Assembly: GCF_030285925.1 (NCBI RefSeq)
Contig: NZ_CP127251.1
Coordinates: 1,178,001 to 1,242,000, forward strand
Length of the DNA: 64,000 nt
Direction: 5' to 3'
From: Devosia sp. YIM 151766
GTDB lineage: Bacteria > Pseudomonadota > Alphaproteobacteria > Rhizobiales > Devosiaceae
Shown: positions 17,464 through 25,906 of the stretch, in pieces
How the letters are laid out: the number at the start of each line of letters is the position of its first letter
Position numbering within the stretch: the stretch's first letter is position 1
Notes under the pieces: model-generated
Database searches by the model: none
What the model saw: the letters and a program-made list of their open reading frames with translations, nothing else
Told to the model about the DNA's origin: nothing
Translations under genes and position numbers: made by a program

Positions 17464-17844
17464 CTATCCGATGTCTTCGTCATGTTGCTCAGCGTCGAGC
17501 GGCAGAAGCCACGCCTCTCGTCTTTTGATCCAGCCCTCGACCATCGGAACAATGCCGCTGGGCGCATCGTCGAGCGTGCCCAAATAGATTTCGACGCGAT
17601 GGTCTCCGATGCTGAACAGGCGGGAGCCGCACCGCGGGCAGAACGAGCGGCCGTCATAGGTTTTAACGTCACCGGTATATTGGAACTGACCATCCGCCCA
17701 ATCGGCATAGGCCAGAAACGATGAGCCCGTGACCTTTCGGCAATCGGCGCAATGGCAAAGCCCGGTTCGGAACGGAGCGCCACGGACTTCATATCGCACA
17801 ATGCCGCAGAGACAGCCGCCTTGTCTGATTTCGCCGTCGCTCAT
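17464..17844 (-). CDS. GFA family (CENP-V/GFA) zinc protein
   Basis: 126 residues with the zinc motifs GGCLCG, CHCADCRKVTG and FCPRCGSRLF in canonical spacing, closer to the family norm than the other copy at 14801. Start ATG 17844 (MSDGEIRQGG) with a GGAGGT ribosome site; an in-frame start 21 bases earlier is less likely. The two island copies are clearly different proteins rather than a recent duplication. Confidence 0.9.
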   Translation of the reverse strand: MSDGEIRQGGCLCGIVRYEVRGAPFRTGLCHCADCRKVTGSSFLAYADWADGQFQYTGDVKTYDGRSFCPRCGSRLFSIGDHRVEIYLGTLDDAPSGIVPMVEGWIKRREAWLLPLDAEQHDEDIG

Positions 17845-17905
17845 TTTCACCTCCGTTTTGATCAAACGGAATTTGTGAGCGCCGGCGAGGTTCCATCGCG
17901 GCGCC

Positions 17906-18073
17906 TTAGAAAACGGCCAGGTACCGAAGCAGCGCGATGATGCCCACCACGATTACTACAATCTGAATTATCTGCCGAACGCGGCCGTCGACCGGCAGGC
18001 GCTGGGTCAGCCACAAAATCAGCACGACCACCAGGAAGGTGATCAGGATGCTTATGAGGGTAGATGATCCCAT
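17906..18073 (-). CDS. Small two-segment membrane protein (Thivi_2564-like), 55 aa
   Basis: Starts MGSSTLISILIT; two hydrophobic segments (about 4-22 and 35-50) joined by a polar loop LPVDGRVRQ. This resembles the Thivi_2564 family of short membrane proteins. CGGAG ribosome site. Probably co-transcribed with the small gene at 18101 (27-base gap). Role unknown. Confidence 0.65.
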   Translation of the reverse strand: MGSSTLISILITFLVVVLILWLTQRLPVDGRVRQIIQIVVIVVGIIALLRYLAVF

Positions 18074-18100
18074 TCCGAGGCTCCGATTGGTAATGGCGGG

Positions 18101-18250
18101 TTAGATGGCCGGGCCGAACATCGTGAGCGCGATCTGCAGGACGGCGGCAACAAGACCGAAACCCAGGACGAAAGCGACGGTTCGCTGATAACTGAACGAA
18201 GCCCTCCCGGTCGGAACAACCGGGGGCGGGGGGGCAATATCGACTGGCAT
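18101..18250 (-). CDS. Small membrane protein, 49 aa
   Basis: Starts MPVDIAPPPPVVPTG, a proline-rich head, then one hydrophobic segment (about 24-47). AAAGG ribosome site with 9-base spacing. Upstream partner of the 55-residue membrane protein. No family recognised. Confidence 0.6.
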   Translation of the reverse strand: MPVDIAPPPPVVPTGRASFSYQRTVAFVLGFGLVAAVLQIALTMFGPAI

Positions 18251-18544
18251 GGGATTTGACCTTTCAAGGTCGGGCACATCATAGCGCCGCCGGCAACTTA
18301 CGCTCTTTGCCTGCATCCACCTAACCAATTCGCGTTACATGGGGAACGTTCAGCGCTGGAGGCTGCGGGGACGCGAACTGGGGCGAGAATGGGACGCCAA
18401 GGATTCGATAGCGGACCCATTAGCATGAGAAATCACATCGCGCGGTCGTCATCACAAAATCGGAACAAAAGCGCCGTGCCGCGGATTGTCTCTGCGAAAC
18501 CTGACCAGGTTTTTATCTCAGACAAAAGAACATGGAGAACTAGC

Positions 18545-19120
18545 ATGAGCTCGTTCCGCAATATTCTTCTTTCTTCCGTTGCGACTTTCGCTTTTTCGAC
18601 TGGTGCTGTGCTGGCACAGGATAGTGAAGACAGCAACATTCTCAATGATACGCTTGACTCAGTAAGCGGCACTGTTGACGGCGCGGTCGATGGACTGAAT
18701 GATACTGTCGACAATGCTGTTGATGGAACGATCAGCGACACCGTGGATAACGCCGTCGGCGGTGTGACAAACTCGGGTGACGTTGGGGGCGACGCGTCCA
18801 GCGACGTGGGCGATGTGGGGAACTTCTCGGACCTGCTATCGCTGATGGAAGCCGGCAATACTGATCTGAGCGACGTTTCCGATGTTGGTGATGTGCAAAT
18901 TGTCGATGTGGCTGACGTGGCCAATTTCGACGCCACAGCTTTCAACGAGGCGCTGAACGGCAATGCCAGCAACATTTCCGCGCTCCAGAACGCCATTAGC
19001 GGCAACTCGACGTTGAATGACTTTTTGACCGGCAATTCGGTTGATGTGTCGGACATCGTTGCTATCAACAACAGTCAGGATGGCACCGTGATCATCTACA
19101 CGGATAGCAGCGAAGACTAA
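18545..19120 (+). CDS. Secreted acidic low-complexity protein
   Basis: 191 residues. Signal peptide MSSFRNILLSSVATFAFSTG..., cleavage after LA near 25. By reading, the mature part has 29 Asp and 4 Glu but no Lys, Arg, His, Cys, Pro or Trp. Its first half repeats the theme D-x-V-D-x-A-V-D/N (TVDGAVDGLNDTVDNAVDGT), suggesting amphipathic helices or a calcium-binding surface. ATG 18545 has GGAGA upstream; the frame is open to 18389. Single gene with its own strong terminator. No family recognised; last gene of the island. Confidence 0.8.
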   Translation: MSSFRNILLSSVATFAFSTGAVLAQDSEDSNILNDTLDSVSGTVDGAVDGLNDTVDNAVDGTISDTVDNAVGGVTNSGDVGGDASSDVGDVGNFSDLLSLMEAGNTDLSDVSDVGDVQIVDVADVANFDATAFNEALNGNASNISALQNAISGNSTLNDFLTGNSVDVSDIVAINNSQDGTVIIYTDSSED

Positions 19121-19143
19121 CGTTATGAGCTGTCATGAGAGTG

Positions 19144-19175
19144 GGCGCCGGCCTTCGGGTTCGGCGCCTGTTTTT
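19144..19175 (+). terminator. Intrinsic terminator of the acidic protein gene
   Basis: Stem GGCGCCG / CGGCGCC with an 11-base loop, followed by TGTTTTT, starting 24 bases after the stop codon. Confidence 0.85.
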
Positions 19176-19347
19176 ATGTCAAAGTACACACGAGAGTACC
19201 AAAAGCGGGCCGGCGCGGTATGGGTCAGATCTTCCACGATGCGGTTGCCTTCTGTGCCGGTGTGTCGCCGACTGCCATCTCGGCTATTGAAAAACGACTC
19301 CTCGCATCGTATTGGCCTCCTTGACATTTCCCCGTTGGCGCGGGAAC

Positions 19348-19391
19348 GGGGGACAAGGGGTCGTCGGTTCAAATCCGGCCGCTCCGACCAT
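19348..19391 (+). repeat. attR: duplicated 3' end of tRNA-Pro (copy 2)
   Basis: 43 of 44 bases match 14458-14501. No 5' tRNA half precedes it, so it cannot form a tRNA. It marks the right edge of the island, 4,890 bases from copy 1. Confidence 0.85.
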
Positions 19392-19446
19392 TCCACTCAA
19401 GGCCCGTCTATAAGGCCGGATCGTTCCCGCCGGGCTGGAGCCGATC

Positions 19447-20421
19447 ATGCAATTGCAGGCGCGCGACATTGAAGCCGCAATTCCGCTCTGGCCGCAATTG
19501 GCCGGCTCCGTGCCGCGAATTATCAATTATTCCGAGAATCACACCTTCCGTTTCGATAAAGCGGGCGGCGCTTCCTATACGCTGCGTGTACATCGGCCGG
19601 ATTACCAGAGCATCGCCAATATCGAGAGCGAGCTGGCCTGGCTGGCCGCCCTGCGGCGCGATACCGGCCTGCCGATCCCCGAGCCGGTTGCCGGCAGGAA
19701 TGGCGAATTGCTCCAGGGTTTTCTGGCGCCGGACGGGGCCTTGCGGCAGGCCGTGCTGTTCCGCTTCCTCGCCGGCCACGAGCCGAGTCCGGACAGCGGT
19801 TTGCTTGGATTGTTCGGCAGATTGGGGAATTATGCGGCCCGCATGCACGAGCATGCGACCCATTGGCAGCGCCCGGCGGCATTCACGCGTCAGAGCTGGA
19901 GCGCCGGCAATATCCTCGACAGCGATGGGCTCTGGGGCGACTGGCGAATTGCCCCGGGTGTCACGGCCGATATCCGTTCACTCCTCGACCGCCTGGACGC
20001 CGCGCTTCGCCGCCGGCTCGCAGCCTACGGGCTGGGCGCCGGTCGCTATGGCCTCATCCACGCCGATATGCGTTTGGGCAACCTGCTGGTCGATGGCGAT
20101 GATGTCAGCCTGATCGATTTCGACGATTGCGGCTTCTGCTGGTTCACCTACGATTTTGCCGCCGCCATTTCCTTCCACGAGACCCATGCGACGGTGCCGG
20201 CGCTCAAGGCTGCCTGGCTCGAAAGCTATCAGGCCGTGCGCCCGCTCGATAAGGACGACATCGCCTCCATCGACGACATGATCATGCTGCGCCGCATGGC
20301 TTTGCTCGCCTGGATCGGCTCCCATGCCGAGACCGATCTCGCGCAAACCCATATGGCGGGATTCGCAGCGGGGACAGCCGAGCTGGCGGAATACTATCTC
20401 GGCGATGCCATCGGGCGCTGA
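19447..20421 (+). CDS. Phosphotransferase, APH/choline-kinase-like fold
   Basis: 324 residues. Catalytic loop HADMRLGN and metal site LIDFDD are in the order expected of the aminoglycoside-phosphotransferase/homoserine-kinase-II superfamily. The N-lobe begins with a short glycine-containing strand (NHTFRFDK). Small-molecule kinase; substrate unknown (SrkA-like, sugar, amino-alcohol or drug are all possible). First gene after attR. Its last 28 bases overlap the end of the convergent polymerase gene. Confidence 0.85.
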   Translation: MQLQARDIEAAIPLWPQLAGSVPRIINYSENHTFRFDKAGGASYTLRVHRPDYQSIANIESELAWLAALRRDTGLPIPEPVAGRNGELLQGFLAPDGALRQAVLFRFLAGHEPSPDSGLLGLFGRLGNYAARMHEHATHWQRPAAFTRQSWSAGNILDSDGLWGDWRIAPGVTADIRSLLDRLDAALRRRLAAYGLGAGRYGLIHADMRLGNLLVDGDDVSLIDFDDCGFCWFTYDFAAAISFHETHATVPALKAAWLESYQAVRPLDKDDIASIDDMIMLRRMALLAWIGSHAETDLAQTHMAGFAAGTAELAEYYLGDAIGR

Positions 20422-21749
20422 ACATGCCCTGTGCTGGTCGAAGCGGCAGTGCTGATGGGCGGCCGTGACGCGCCGGCCCGGCGCGGCAGAGATCGTTTGG
20501 CTGGTGGAATCTGACGCGCCTTCGGCCCCGCGCCCAGGTCGAAATTGAACGTGTTCATCCCCCAGATCAGCCCGAAGTGCAGCCACATCTGGCGCCAATG
20601 CTCGCCCTCATGCAGCGACGCGCACATGACGATGCCGATCAGCGATATCAGCAGCACGATCGTTATTTCGTTCCGCGTGCGCCGATAATTGCGGATGGAA
20701 ACGCCCACCGTCCCGAAGGCGAGAACCAGCCAGGCGATGCCGCCGGTCCAGCCATAATTGACGAAGGAGCTCAGCCAGATGTTGTGGATCGGCTCTGGAA
20801 AGATCTTGTCGAGTTGGAGCACCCCAAGTCCGATCGGGTTCTCCATGATCATCGGCAATACCAGCAGGTAGCGGTGATAGCGGCCTTCCTCGCCCAGGTC
20901 GTAGGACTTGGCGAAGGTGAGTCGATCCAGGAGCTTTTCGGTGAATTCGGCCGAGGTAAGGCTGGCAAAGGCGAAGAGCACGACGCCGATTACGACAAGG
21001 CTGCCGATGGTCAGCACCAGCCGGCGCGGCCGCCGGCGATTGTGGAAGAAAATATAGGCGAACAGACAGATCATCACCGCGACGACGGCGATGCGCGAGA
21101 AGGACAGGAGGATGCCGAGCAGGACGATCGCCATGGCGCCGATAAGCAGTACCTTGTTTCCCCGGGGACGAAAGAGGAAATAGACGCAGAAGACCACCGC
21201 CGGCAGCAGGAACGAACCATACATATTGGGGTCATCGATGAAGCCCTTGGCGCGTCCGTCCCAGGTCAGCAATTCGGTTTGGAGCAGGAAGCCTATCGTG
21301 CCCAGGATCGAGGCGATCACGCAGGAGACGATGTAAACCTTCATGAAAATCTCGAAGTGGCGCTTTTTCCAGCTCATCGACACGAAGACGCTGATAATGC
21401 CGATCGTGATGGCGAAGGTCTTGGAAAGCAGCTCGAAGGCGACGCCATCCTCGCTGAAATTCGGTAGCGACGCCAGCAGGCAGGACAGACCCCACGCGGC
21501 AACGATGAGAATGAAGGTCACCGATCGTCGCGTCACCTCCTGCTTTTCCAGCAGCGTCATCAGGAACAGCGTGATGAGAAAGGACAGGACGTATAACAGG
21601 TCGACGGGCGAGGGCCGCAGCAGCGTGTAGTTCATCGCCAGCACGGCGAGCAGGAAGACCAGGTTCCGCGTGGTGAAGACGGCGAAACGCAGGCCGGCTA
21701 TGCGGATTTCGGTCTCAGGTGCCTCGCGGCGAGTGCCTGTCATGCTCAT
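20394..21749 (-). CDS. O-antigen polymerase/ligase (Wzy/WaaL-like) membrane protein
   Basis: About 451 residues with around ten hydrophobic segments. A large outer loop with the E-x-R-x-x-x-x (EEGRYHRYLL) and NIWLSSFVNYGWTGG region is typical of O-antigen ligase/polymerase proteins. Start ATG 21749 overlaps the stop of the upstream gene (ATGA), so the two are coupled. The C-terminal 40 residues are basic and overlap the convergent gene. In this locus it most likely polymerises the exopolysaccharide. Confidence 0.85.
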   Translation of the reverse strand: MSMTGTRREAPETEIRIAGLRFAVFTTRNLVFLLAVLAMNYTLLRPSPVDLLYVLSFLITLFLMTLLEKQEVTRRSVTFILIVAAWGLSCLLASLPNFSEDGVAFELLSKTFAITIGIISVFVSMSWKKRHFEIFMKVYIVSCVIASILGTIGFLLQTELLTWDGRAKGFIDDPNMYGSFLLPAVVFCVYFLFRPRGNKVLLIGAMAIVLLGILLSFSRIAVVAVMICLFAYIFFHNRRRPRRLVLTIGSLVVIGVVLFAFASLTSAEFTEKLLDRLTFAKSYDLGEEGRYHRYLLVLPMIMENPIGLGVLQLDKIFPEPIHNIWLSSFVNYGWTGGIAWLVLAFGTVGVSIRNYRRTRNEITIVLLISLIGIVMCASLHEGEHWRQMWLHFGLIWGMNTFNFDLGAGPKARQIPPAKRSLPRRAGASRPPISTAASTSTGHVQRPMASPR

Positions 21750-23203
21750 GGGGCCAACCCGTAGCCGAGCAGATGTTCCATTGTGCCCAGTCCCTCGCAA
21801 TCCGGCGCGCCGGACGCGAAATGCGTTCCCGTCCGCTGCTCGATACAGCGATAGACCGGCACGCTTTCCTCTTGCTCGGCGGCATATAGCCAGCCCGCGG
21901 TTCGCTCCCGGACATAGCCCGCGGGCTCGCAGCTACCCTCGTCGGCAAGCATCTGGTCCAGATGCCCGAACCGGTCCCGGGCGCATTCGGCGAACTTGAT
22001 GCTGGCAATGCCCTGGGGCGGCCGGGTCAGCATATAGGCGATGATCTTGTCGTGGCGATAAGCGCGCCGGTCTCCGGTCAATGGCCCGGTGGACGTGAGA
22101 TAGATGTCCTGTCTAGGCTCCAAAAAGCGGCTCAGCGCTATGCCTGCCTGAACCGCCATCGGCTCGTCTTCCACCGACAGCGCCACCTCGTGATGGACGA
22201 GATAGCGGCTCTCGAAGCCCTTGCCGGGCGGCACATAGATATAGCTCAACAGGAAGCGTCCATCGACGGCGTTGCTGCCGTCGTCGGGATTGAGGATGGT
22301 CCCATAGGCGACCAGATCGGTATTTGCCGGCCGGTCCCATTCGGAACCGTCAATGGCCAGAAGCGGCTCTTCCAGATCGAGGAACGACACCTTGTCCGTC
22401 GACAACGATAGCCGCAATCCTCCGAACCACGGATCGGTCGTGAGCGCGGCGACCCAGCCCCGATCCCGCAAATAGCCGACGCCGGGCCCGACAAAGCCGA
22501 TTGCTGTCGCCTGGCCGCCAAGGCCCGGCTCGCTCCAGGCGCCCTCGTGATATTTCCGCCAGTCCGTGAGGTCGTGCTTCGGCGTTCTGGCCGCGATGGT
22601 CTGCCAGTCGGAATTCCGCAGGCAATAGGCGTAGAGATAGCCATCGAGGCCATCGATCATCGTGCAATCGCCCTCGCCGGTGATCCGGCCCCGCTGCGGC
22701 GCATCCCGCCCGGTGATGATCGTGCCCAGATCCGTCCAGGTGAGACCGTCATCGGATGAGGTGGCGATGGCCATCGACTTGTCGGTCTGCCCCTGCGGGC
22801 CGTAATCGCAGATGCTTTCCTGATGCACCAGCCCGAGGACCGCGCCGCCGGATCGCATGGCCGAGGTCAGCCAGCGCCCACATTCGTTTTTGCTGCCTGC
22901 AATGCCGGCTTCCAGCACGGCACGGCGGGGGTTGTCCATGTCCCGTAAGGTGGGACCGTCAATGGCATAGGTCGCTCCATTGGCGCTGAACCCCCGAAAC
23001 GATCCATCGGGCAGCTTGAGGGCGGTGAAGGGGGCGTCGAGTTCGTCCGGAAACGGGCCCCGCACCGTTACCGGCGGCCCGACGCGCACCTTTATGCATT
23101 CCATGCACAGCTCACTGTCGGCGCTTGCCGCCGCCGCCGCGAACGTCCCCAGAAAGGCCAGGGCGAGAAAACCGGTGACTTGGAGCCGGGTGCCGTCCAT
23201 CAT
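21746..23203 (-). CDS. Secreted beta-propeller protein with Asp-box (sialidase-like)
   Basis: 485 residues with a signal peptide (cleavage after SAS near 28) and several cysteines. An Asp-box SSDDGLTW at 149-156 is the signature of sialidase-type beta-propellers. The C-terminal 50 residues (VPVYRCIEQRTGTHF...) resemble the DUF5648 carbohydrate-associated module. Coupled by 4 bases to the polymerase gene and 4 bases after the sugar-transferase gene, so part of the exopolysaccharide operon. Could cleave, modify or bind the polymer; I do not recognise a specific enzyme. Confidence 0.65.
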   Translation of the reverse strand: MMDGTRLQVTGFLALAFLGTFAAAAASADSELCMECIKVRVGPPVTVRGPFPDELDAPFTALKLPDGSFRGFSANGATYAIDGPTLRDMDNPRRAVLEAGIAGSKNECGRWLTSAMRSGGAVLGLVHQESICDYGPQGQTDKSMAIATSSDDGLTWTDLGTIITGRDAPQRGRITGEGDCTMIDGLDGYLYAYCLRNSDWQTIAARTPKHDLTDWRKYHEGAWSEPGLGGQATAIGFVGPGVGYLRDRGWVAALTTDPWFGGLRLSLSTDKVSFLDLEEPLLAIDGSEWDRPANTDLVAYGTILNPDDGSNAVDGRFLLSYIYVPPGKGFESRYLVHHEVALSVEDEPMAVQAGIALSRFLEPRQDIYLTSTGPLTGDRRAYRHDKIIAYMLTRPPQGIASIKFAECARDRFGHLDQMLADEGSCEPAGYVRERTAGWLYAAEQEESVPVYRCIEQRTGTHFASGAPDCEGLGTMEHLLGYGLAP

Positions 23204-23207
23204 GGGC

Positions 23208-24716
23208 TCAATAGGCGTTTTCGGAATTGAATAATCGGAACGGCGTCAGCAACACGATGTAGGCATCGAGCAGGATCGACCAGTGCTCGATATAGTAGAG
23301 ATCGTGATTGACCCGCTGCATGATCTTGTCGATCGTGTCGGTCTCGCCGCGCCAGCCATTGACCTGGGCCCAGCCGGTCATGCCGGGCTTGACGCGGTGA
23401 CGGGCGAAATAGCCTTCCACCGCCTCGTAATAGAGCTGGTTCTCGGCCTTGGCTTGTGGTGCATGCGGGCGCGGGCCGACGACGGACAGCTCGCCCTTGA
23501 GCACATTGAACAATTGCGGCAGCTCGTCGATCGAGGTCTTGCGGATGAATTTGCCGACCCGGGTGACGCGGGGATCGTCTTTGGTGACGAGCTTGGCGGC
23601 CGTATTGTCGAGCATGTCGGTGCGCATCGAGCGGAACTTGTAGATGCGGATGGTCTCGTTGTTGAAGCCATGCCGGTTCTGCACGAAGAATACCGGGCCG
23701 CGGCTTTCCAGTTTGATGGCGATTGCCGTGGCCAGCATGACCGGCGACAGCAGGATCAGCGCGGTGAGCGCCACAAGCTTGTCGAACACCCATTTGAACA
23801 CCCGGTTCCAGTCCGAGATCGGCCGGTCGGCTATGTCGAGAACGGGCACTTCTCCGACATAGGAATAGGCCTTGTCGGTGAATTTCAGCTTGCTCATATG
23901 GGCGGACAGGCGAATGTCCACCGGCAGCACCCAGAGCTGGGTCAACATGTCCAGCACGCGCTTTTCCGCCGATAGCGGCATCGACACGATGACGAGGTCG
24001 ACGGGGGTGCGGCGGGCGAACTCGACCAGGTCCGCAACCATTCCGAGCTTGTGATAGCCCGAGACGAGGTCCGGCGAACGCTCTCCGACGCGGTCGTCGA
24101 ACAATCCGAGCAGGTTGATGTCCTTTTCGGCTCCGGCCTGGATCTGCTCGATCAGCAGAGCCGCGTCGGCGCCGCCGCCGACGATCACCGCGCGTCGTTT
24201 CAGGCGGCCTTCATCGGTCCAGCGCAGCACGAGGGCCCGCAACAGGCTGCGATATGCCAGCAGAGCCAGTGCGCCGGAGGCGTACCAGGTGAGCAGCCAG
24301 AACCGCGAGACCAGGTCGCCGGCCTTGAACAGGAACAATCCCACAGTCAGCGTCACCATCACCGCCGTCCAGGCCCCGAGCACCCGGCCGAACTGCGACA
24401 ATGTGGTGCGATAAGCCGTGATGCGGTGGGAGCGCACGGCGTTGAACATGATATTGGCCAGCAACACCATTGTCAGGATGATCGGGATATAGAGCGCGTC
24501 CTGTCCCGGCGCGACATAGGCCGCGTGAATGCCATAGCCCAAAAGCGCGAGTAGCAGCGCCTCCGCCACCTGCGCTGTTCCTGAAATCACCGCGGCCGAA
24601 AGCGTGCCGTCCACCGGGCGGGCGATGATTTCCTCGGCGCGCGGCGAAAGATGCGGTGTCCCGCCCGGCTTGGCGGCGTGGTCTTCAATGGCCTTTTTAG
24701 CGTCTACGCGAAACAT
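23208..24716 (-). CDS. Undecaprenyl-phosphate sugar phosphotransferase (WcaJ/ExoY type)
   Basis: Initiating enzyme that loads the first sugar-phosphate onto undecaprenyl phosphate. 502 residues: four N-terminal membrane segments, a CoA-binding-like middle with GGGADAALLIEQI, then the bacterial sugar-transferase domain (about 300-502) with FVQNRHGFNNE, KFRSMRTDM, KTSIDELPQLFNV, VGPRPH and KPGMTGWAQVNGWRG. The sugar is probably glucose or galactose. A 13-bp hairpin ends one base before its ATG, and no clear ribosome site is seen. Confidence 0.93.
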   Translation of the reverse strand: MFRVDAKKAIEDHAAKPGGTPHLSPRAEEIIARPVDGTLSAAVISGTAQVAEALLLALLGYGIHAAYVAPGQDALYIPIILTMVLLANIMFNAVRSHRITAYRTTLSQFGRVLGAWTAVMVTLTVGLFLFKAGDLVSRFWLLTWYASGALALLAYRSLLRALVLRWTDEGRLKRRAVIVGGGADAALLIEQIQAGAEKDINLLGLFDDRVGERSPDLVSGYHKLGMVADLVEFARRTPVDLVIVSMPLSAEKRVLDMLTQLWVLPVDIRLSAHMSKLKFTDKAYSYVGEVPVLDIADRPISDWNRVFKWVFDKLVALTALILLSPVMLATAIAIKLESRGPVFFVQNRHGFNNETIRIYKFRSMRTDMLDNTAAKLVTKDDPRVTRVGKFIRKTSIDELPQLFNVLKGELSVVGPRPHAPQAKAENQLYYEAVEGYFARHRVKPGMTGWAQVNGWRGETDTIDKIMQRVNHDLYYIEHWSILLDAYIVLLTPFRLFNSENAY

Positions 24717-24717
24717 T

Positions 24718-24756
24718 ACGAGAATACCGGCATTAGTCTTGACCCGGCATTCTCGT
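24718..24756 (-). promoter_or_regulatory. 13-bp hairpin abutting the sugar-transferase start
   Basis: ACGAGAATGCCGG pairs with CCGGTATTCTCGT (one G-U) around a 13-base loop, ending one base before the ATG at 24716. The loop and 3' arm hold a five-codon frame (MPVFS) whose stop overlaps the ATG (TAATG). There is no T-run, so it is a translation control candidate rather than a terminator. Confidence 0.5.
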
Positions 24757-24781
24757 GCAGAGGCGTTTAAACTCGATGAAG

Positions 24782-25903
24782 TCAGGCACCGGTTTTTTCC
24801 AGACCCGCCCGATAGGTCTCCTCGATGGCGTCGGTCATGCGCCGCACGGAAAACCGGGCTTCGATATGGGCCAGCAATTGCAGCATCGCGGCTTCGGACT
24901 GCGCCGGGCTATCGATGAATTCTTGCATGGCCTTCGCCAGCGCCGCTGAATCGCCGGCTGGCACCAGGCTCGCCGCCATCGGCCCGAATATTTCGGGAAT
25001 GCCGCCCACGCGGGTGGCGATCAAAGGCAATCGCGCCGCCGCCGCCTCCAGCACCACATAGGGCAGGGACTCCGCCAGTGACGGCACGATGACGCAGCGG
25101 CCCAGGGTGAAAACCCGCCGCGCCGGTTGAGAGCCGACCAGCCGCACCCGGTCGGCCAGCCCCAATTCGGCGATCCTGGCTTCCAGCGCCATCCGCTCCG
25201 GCCCATCGCCGGCCATGACCAGCTTGGCGCCCGGAACCGTTGCCAGCGCCTCAACCAGCGGGAAAATCCCCTTGAGCGTTCGCAATTCGCCGACAAACAC
25301 GAAATCGGCGGCATCGGCTGCCGCCGGCACCGGTTCGAATTCCTCGGGCCGCAGACCGTTATGGATGATTTCCGCCGGACAGGTCGGGGCTCCGATCAGC
25401 GCCGTATAGGTTTTTTCCGCATAGGCGCTTTCGAAGATGATGGCCGAAGTCCTGGCCATCAACAGGCGCTCGATCTGGTGGAACAGCCGGCCGGACCGCG
25501 AATCGGCCGCATAGTGCAGGACACCGCCATGCGGGGTATAGACGGCTTTCGCGCGGGTTCGGCCGTAAAGAGCCAGCCGGGCATAGAACCCGCCCTTGGC
25601 GCCGTGGCCGTGGATGATATCGACCTCGAGGCGTCGCGCCAGCCGCGTGACGGCGAATGGCGTGGTCAGGTCGCCCTTGCCGAACAGGCGGGGCATCGGC
25701 AGGCGATGAATGCCGAGCCTTGCATGGGCGTCGAGCCCCCGCAGCAATTCTTCGGTCTGCGCATCATTGGCCAGGATGTCGACAACGATGCCGATGTCAT
25801 GGCCGCGTGCCGCCAATTCGCGCGTCAGATCGGCGACATGGCGGAACAATCCGCCCACCGGCGCCCGCAATATTTGCAGGATTTTGAGCGGAGGCCCCGA
25901 CAA
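24782..25903 (-). CDS. Glycosyltransferase family 4
   Basis: 373 residues, two Rossmann lobes (GT-B). Visible signs: the N-terminal glycine-rich loop RAPVGGLFRHVADLTRELAA in part, VFVGELRTLKGI at the donor lobe, and the family E-x7-E region (VPSLAESLPYVVLEAAAA). It is the only dedicated glycosyltransferase of the locus and starts 4 bases after the export-protein stop. Adds a sugar from a nucleotide donor to the lipid-linked intermediate. Confidence 0.9.
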   Translation of the reverse strand: MSGPPLKILQILRAPVGGLFRHVADLTRELAARGHDIGIVVDILANDAQTEELLRGLDAHARLGIHRLPMPRLFGKGDLTTPFAVTRLARRLEVDIIHGHGAKGGFYARLALYGRTRAKAVYTPHGGVLHYAADSRSGRLFHQIERLLMARTSAIIFESAYAEKTYTALIGAPTCPAEIIHNGLRPEEFEPVPAAADAADFVFVGELRTLKGIFPLVEALATVPGAKLVMAGDGPERMALEARIAELGLADRVRLVGSQPARRVFTLGRCVIVPSLAESLPYVVLEAAAARLPLIATRVGGIPEIFGPMAASLVPAGDSAALAKAMQEFIDSPAQSEAAMLQLLAHIEARFSVRRMTDAIEETYRAGLEKTGA

Positions 25904-25906
25904 GGC

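Larger units (their letters stand above)
14502..19347. mobile_element. tRNA-Pro-borne genomic island, about 4.9 kb, no integrase seen
   Basis: Bounded by the intact tRNA-Pro/attL and the 3' tRNA copy. Cargo: a tRNA-Trp-like gene, two GFA-type proteins, an HWE histidine kinase, a MAPEG protein, three very small proteins and an acidic secreted protein. No recombinase or phage gene is visible, so it is either a non-autonomous cargo element or one that lost its integrase. The boundaries are seen directly; mobility is inferred. Confidence 0.7.

Noticed and set aside
17364-17801. N-terminal extension of the 58-aa protein frame
   Set aside because: It would be read across the GFA gene in another frame and through the EcfG-type promoter; the ATG at 17363 has its own ribosome site.
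19348-19391. A second functional tRNA-Pro
   Set aside because: Only the 3' part is present; there is no 5' acceptor or D arm, so it is an att copy.
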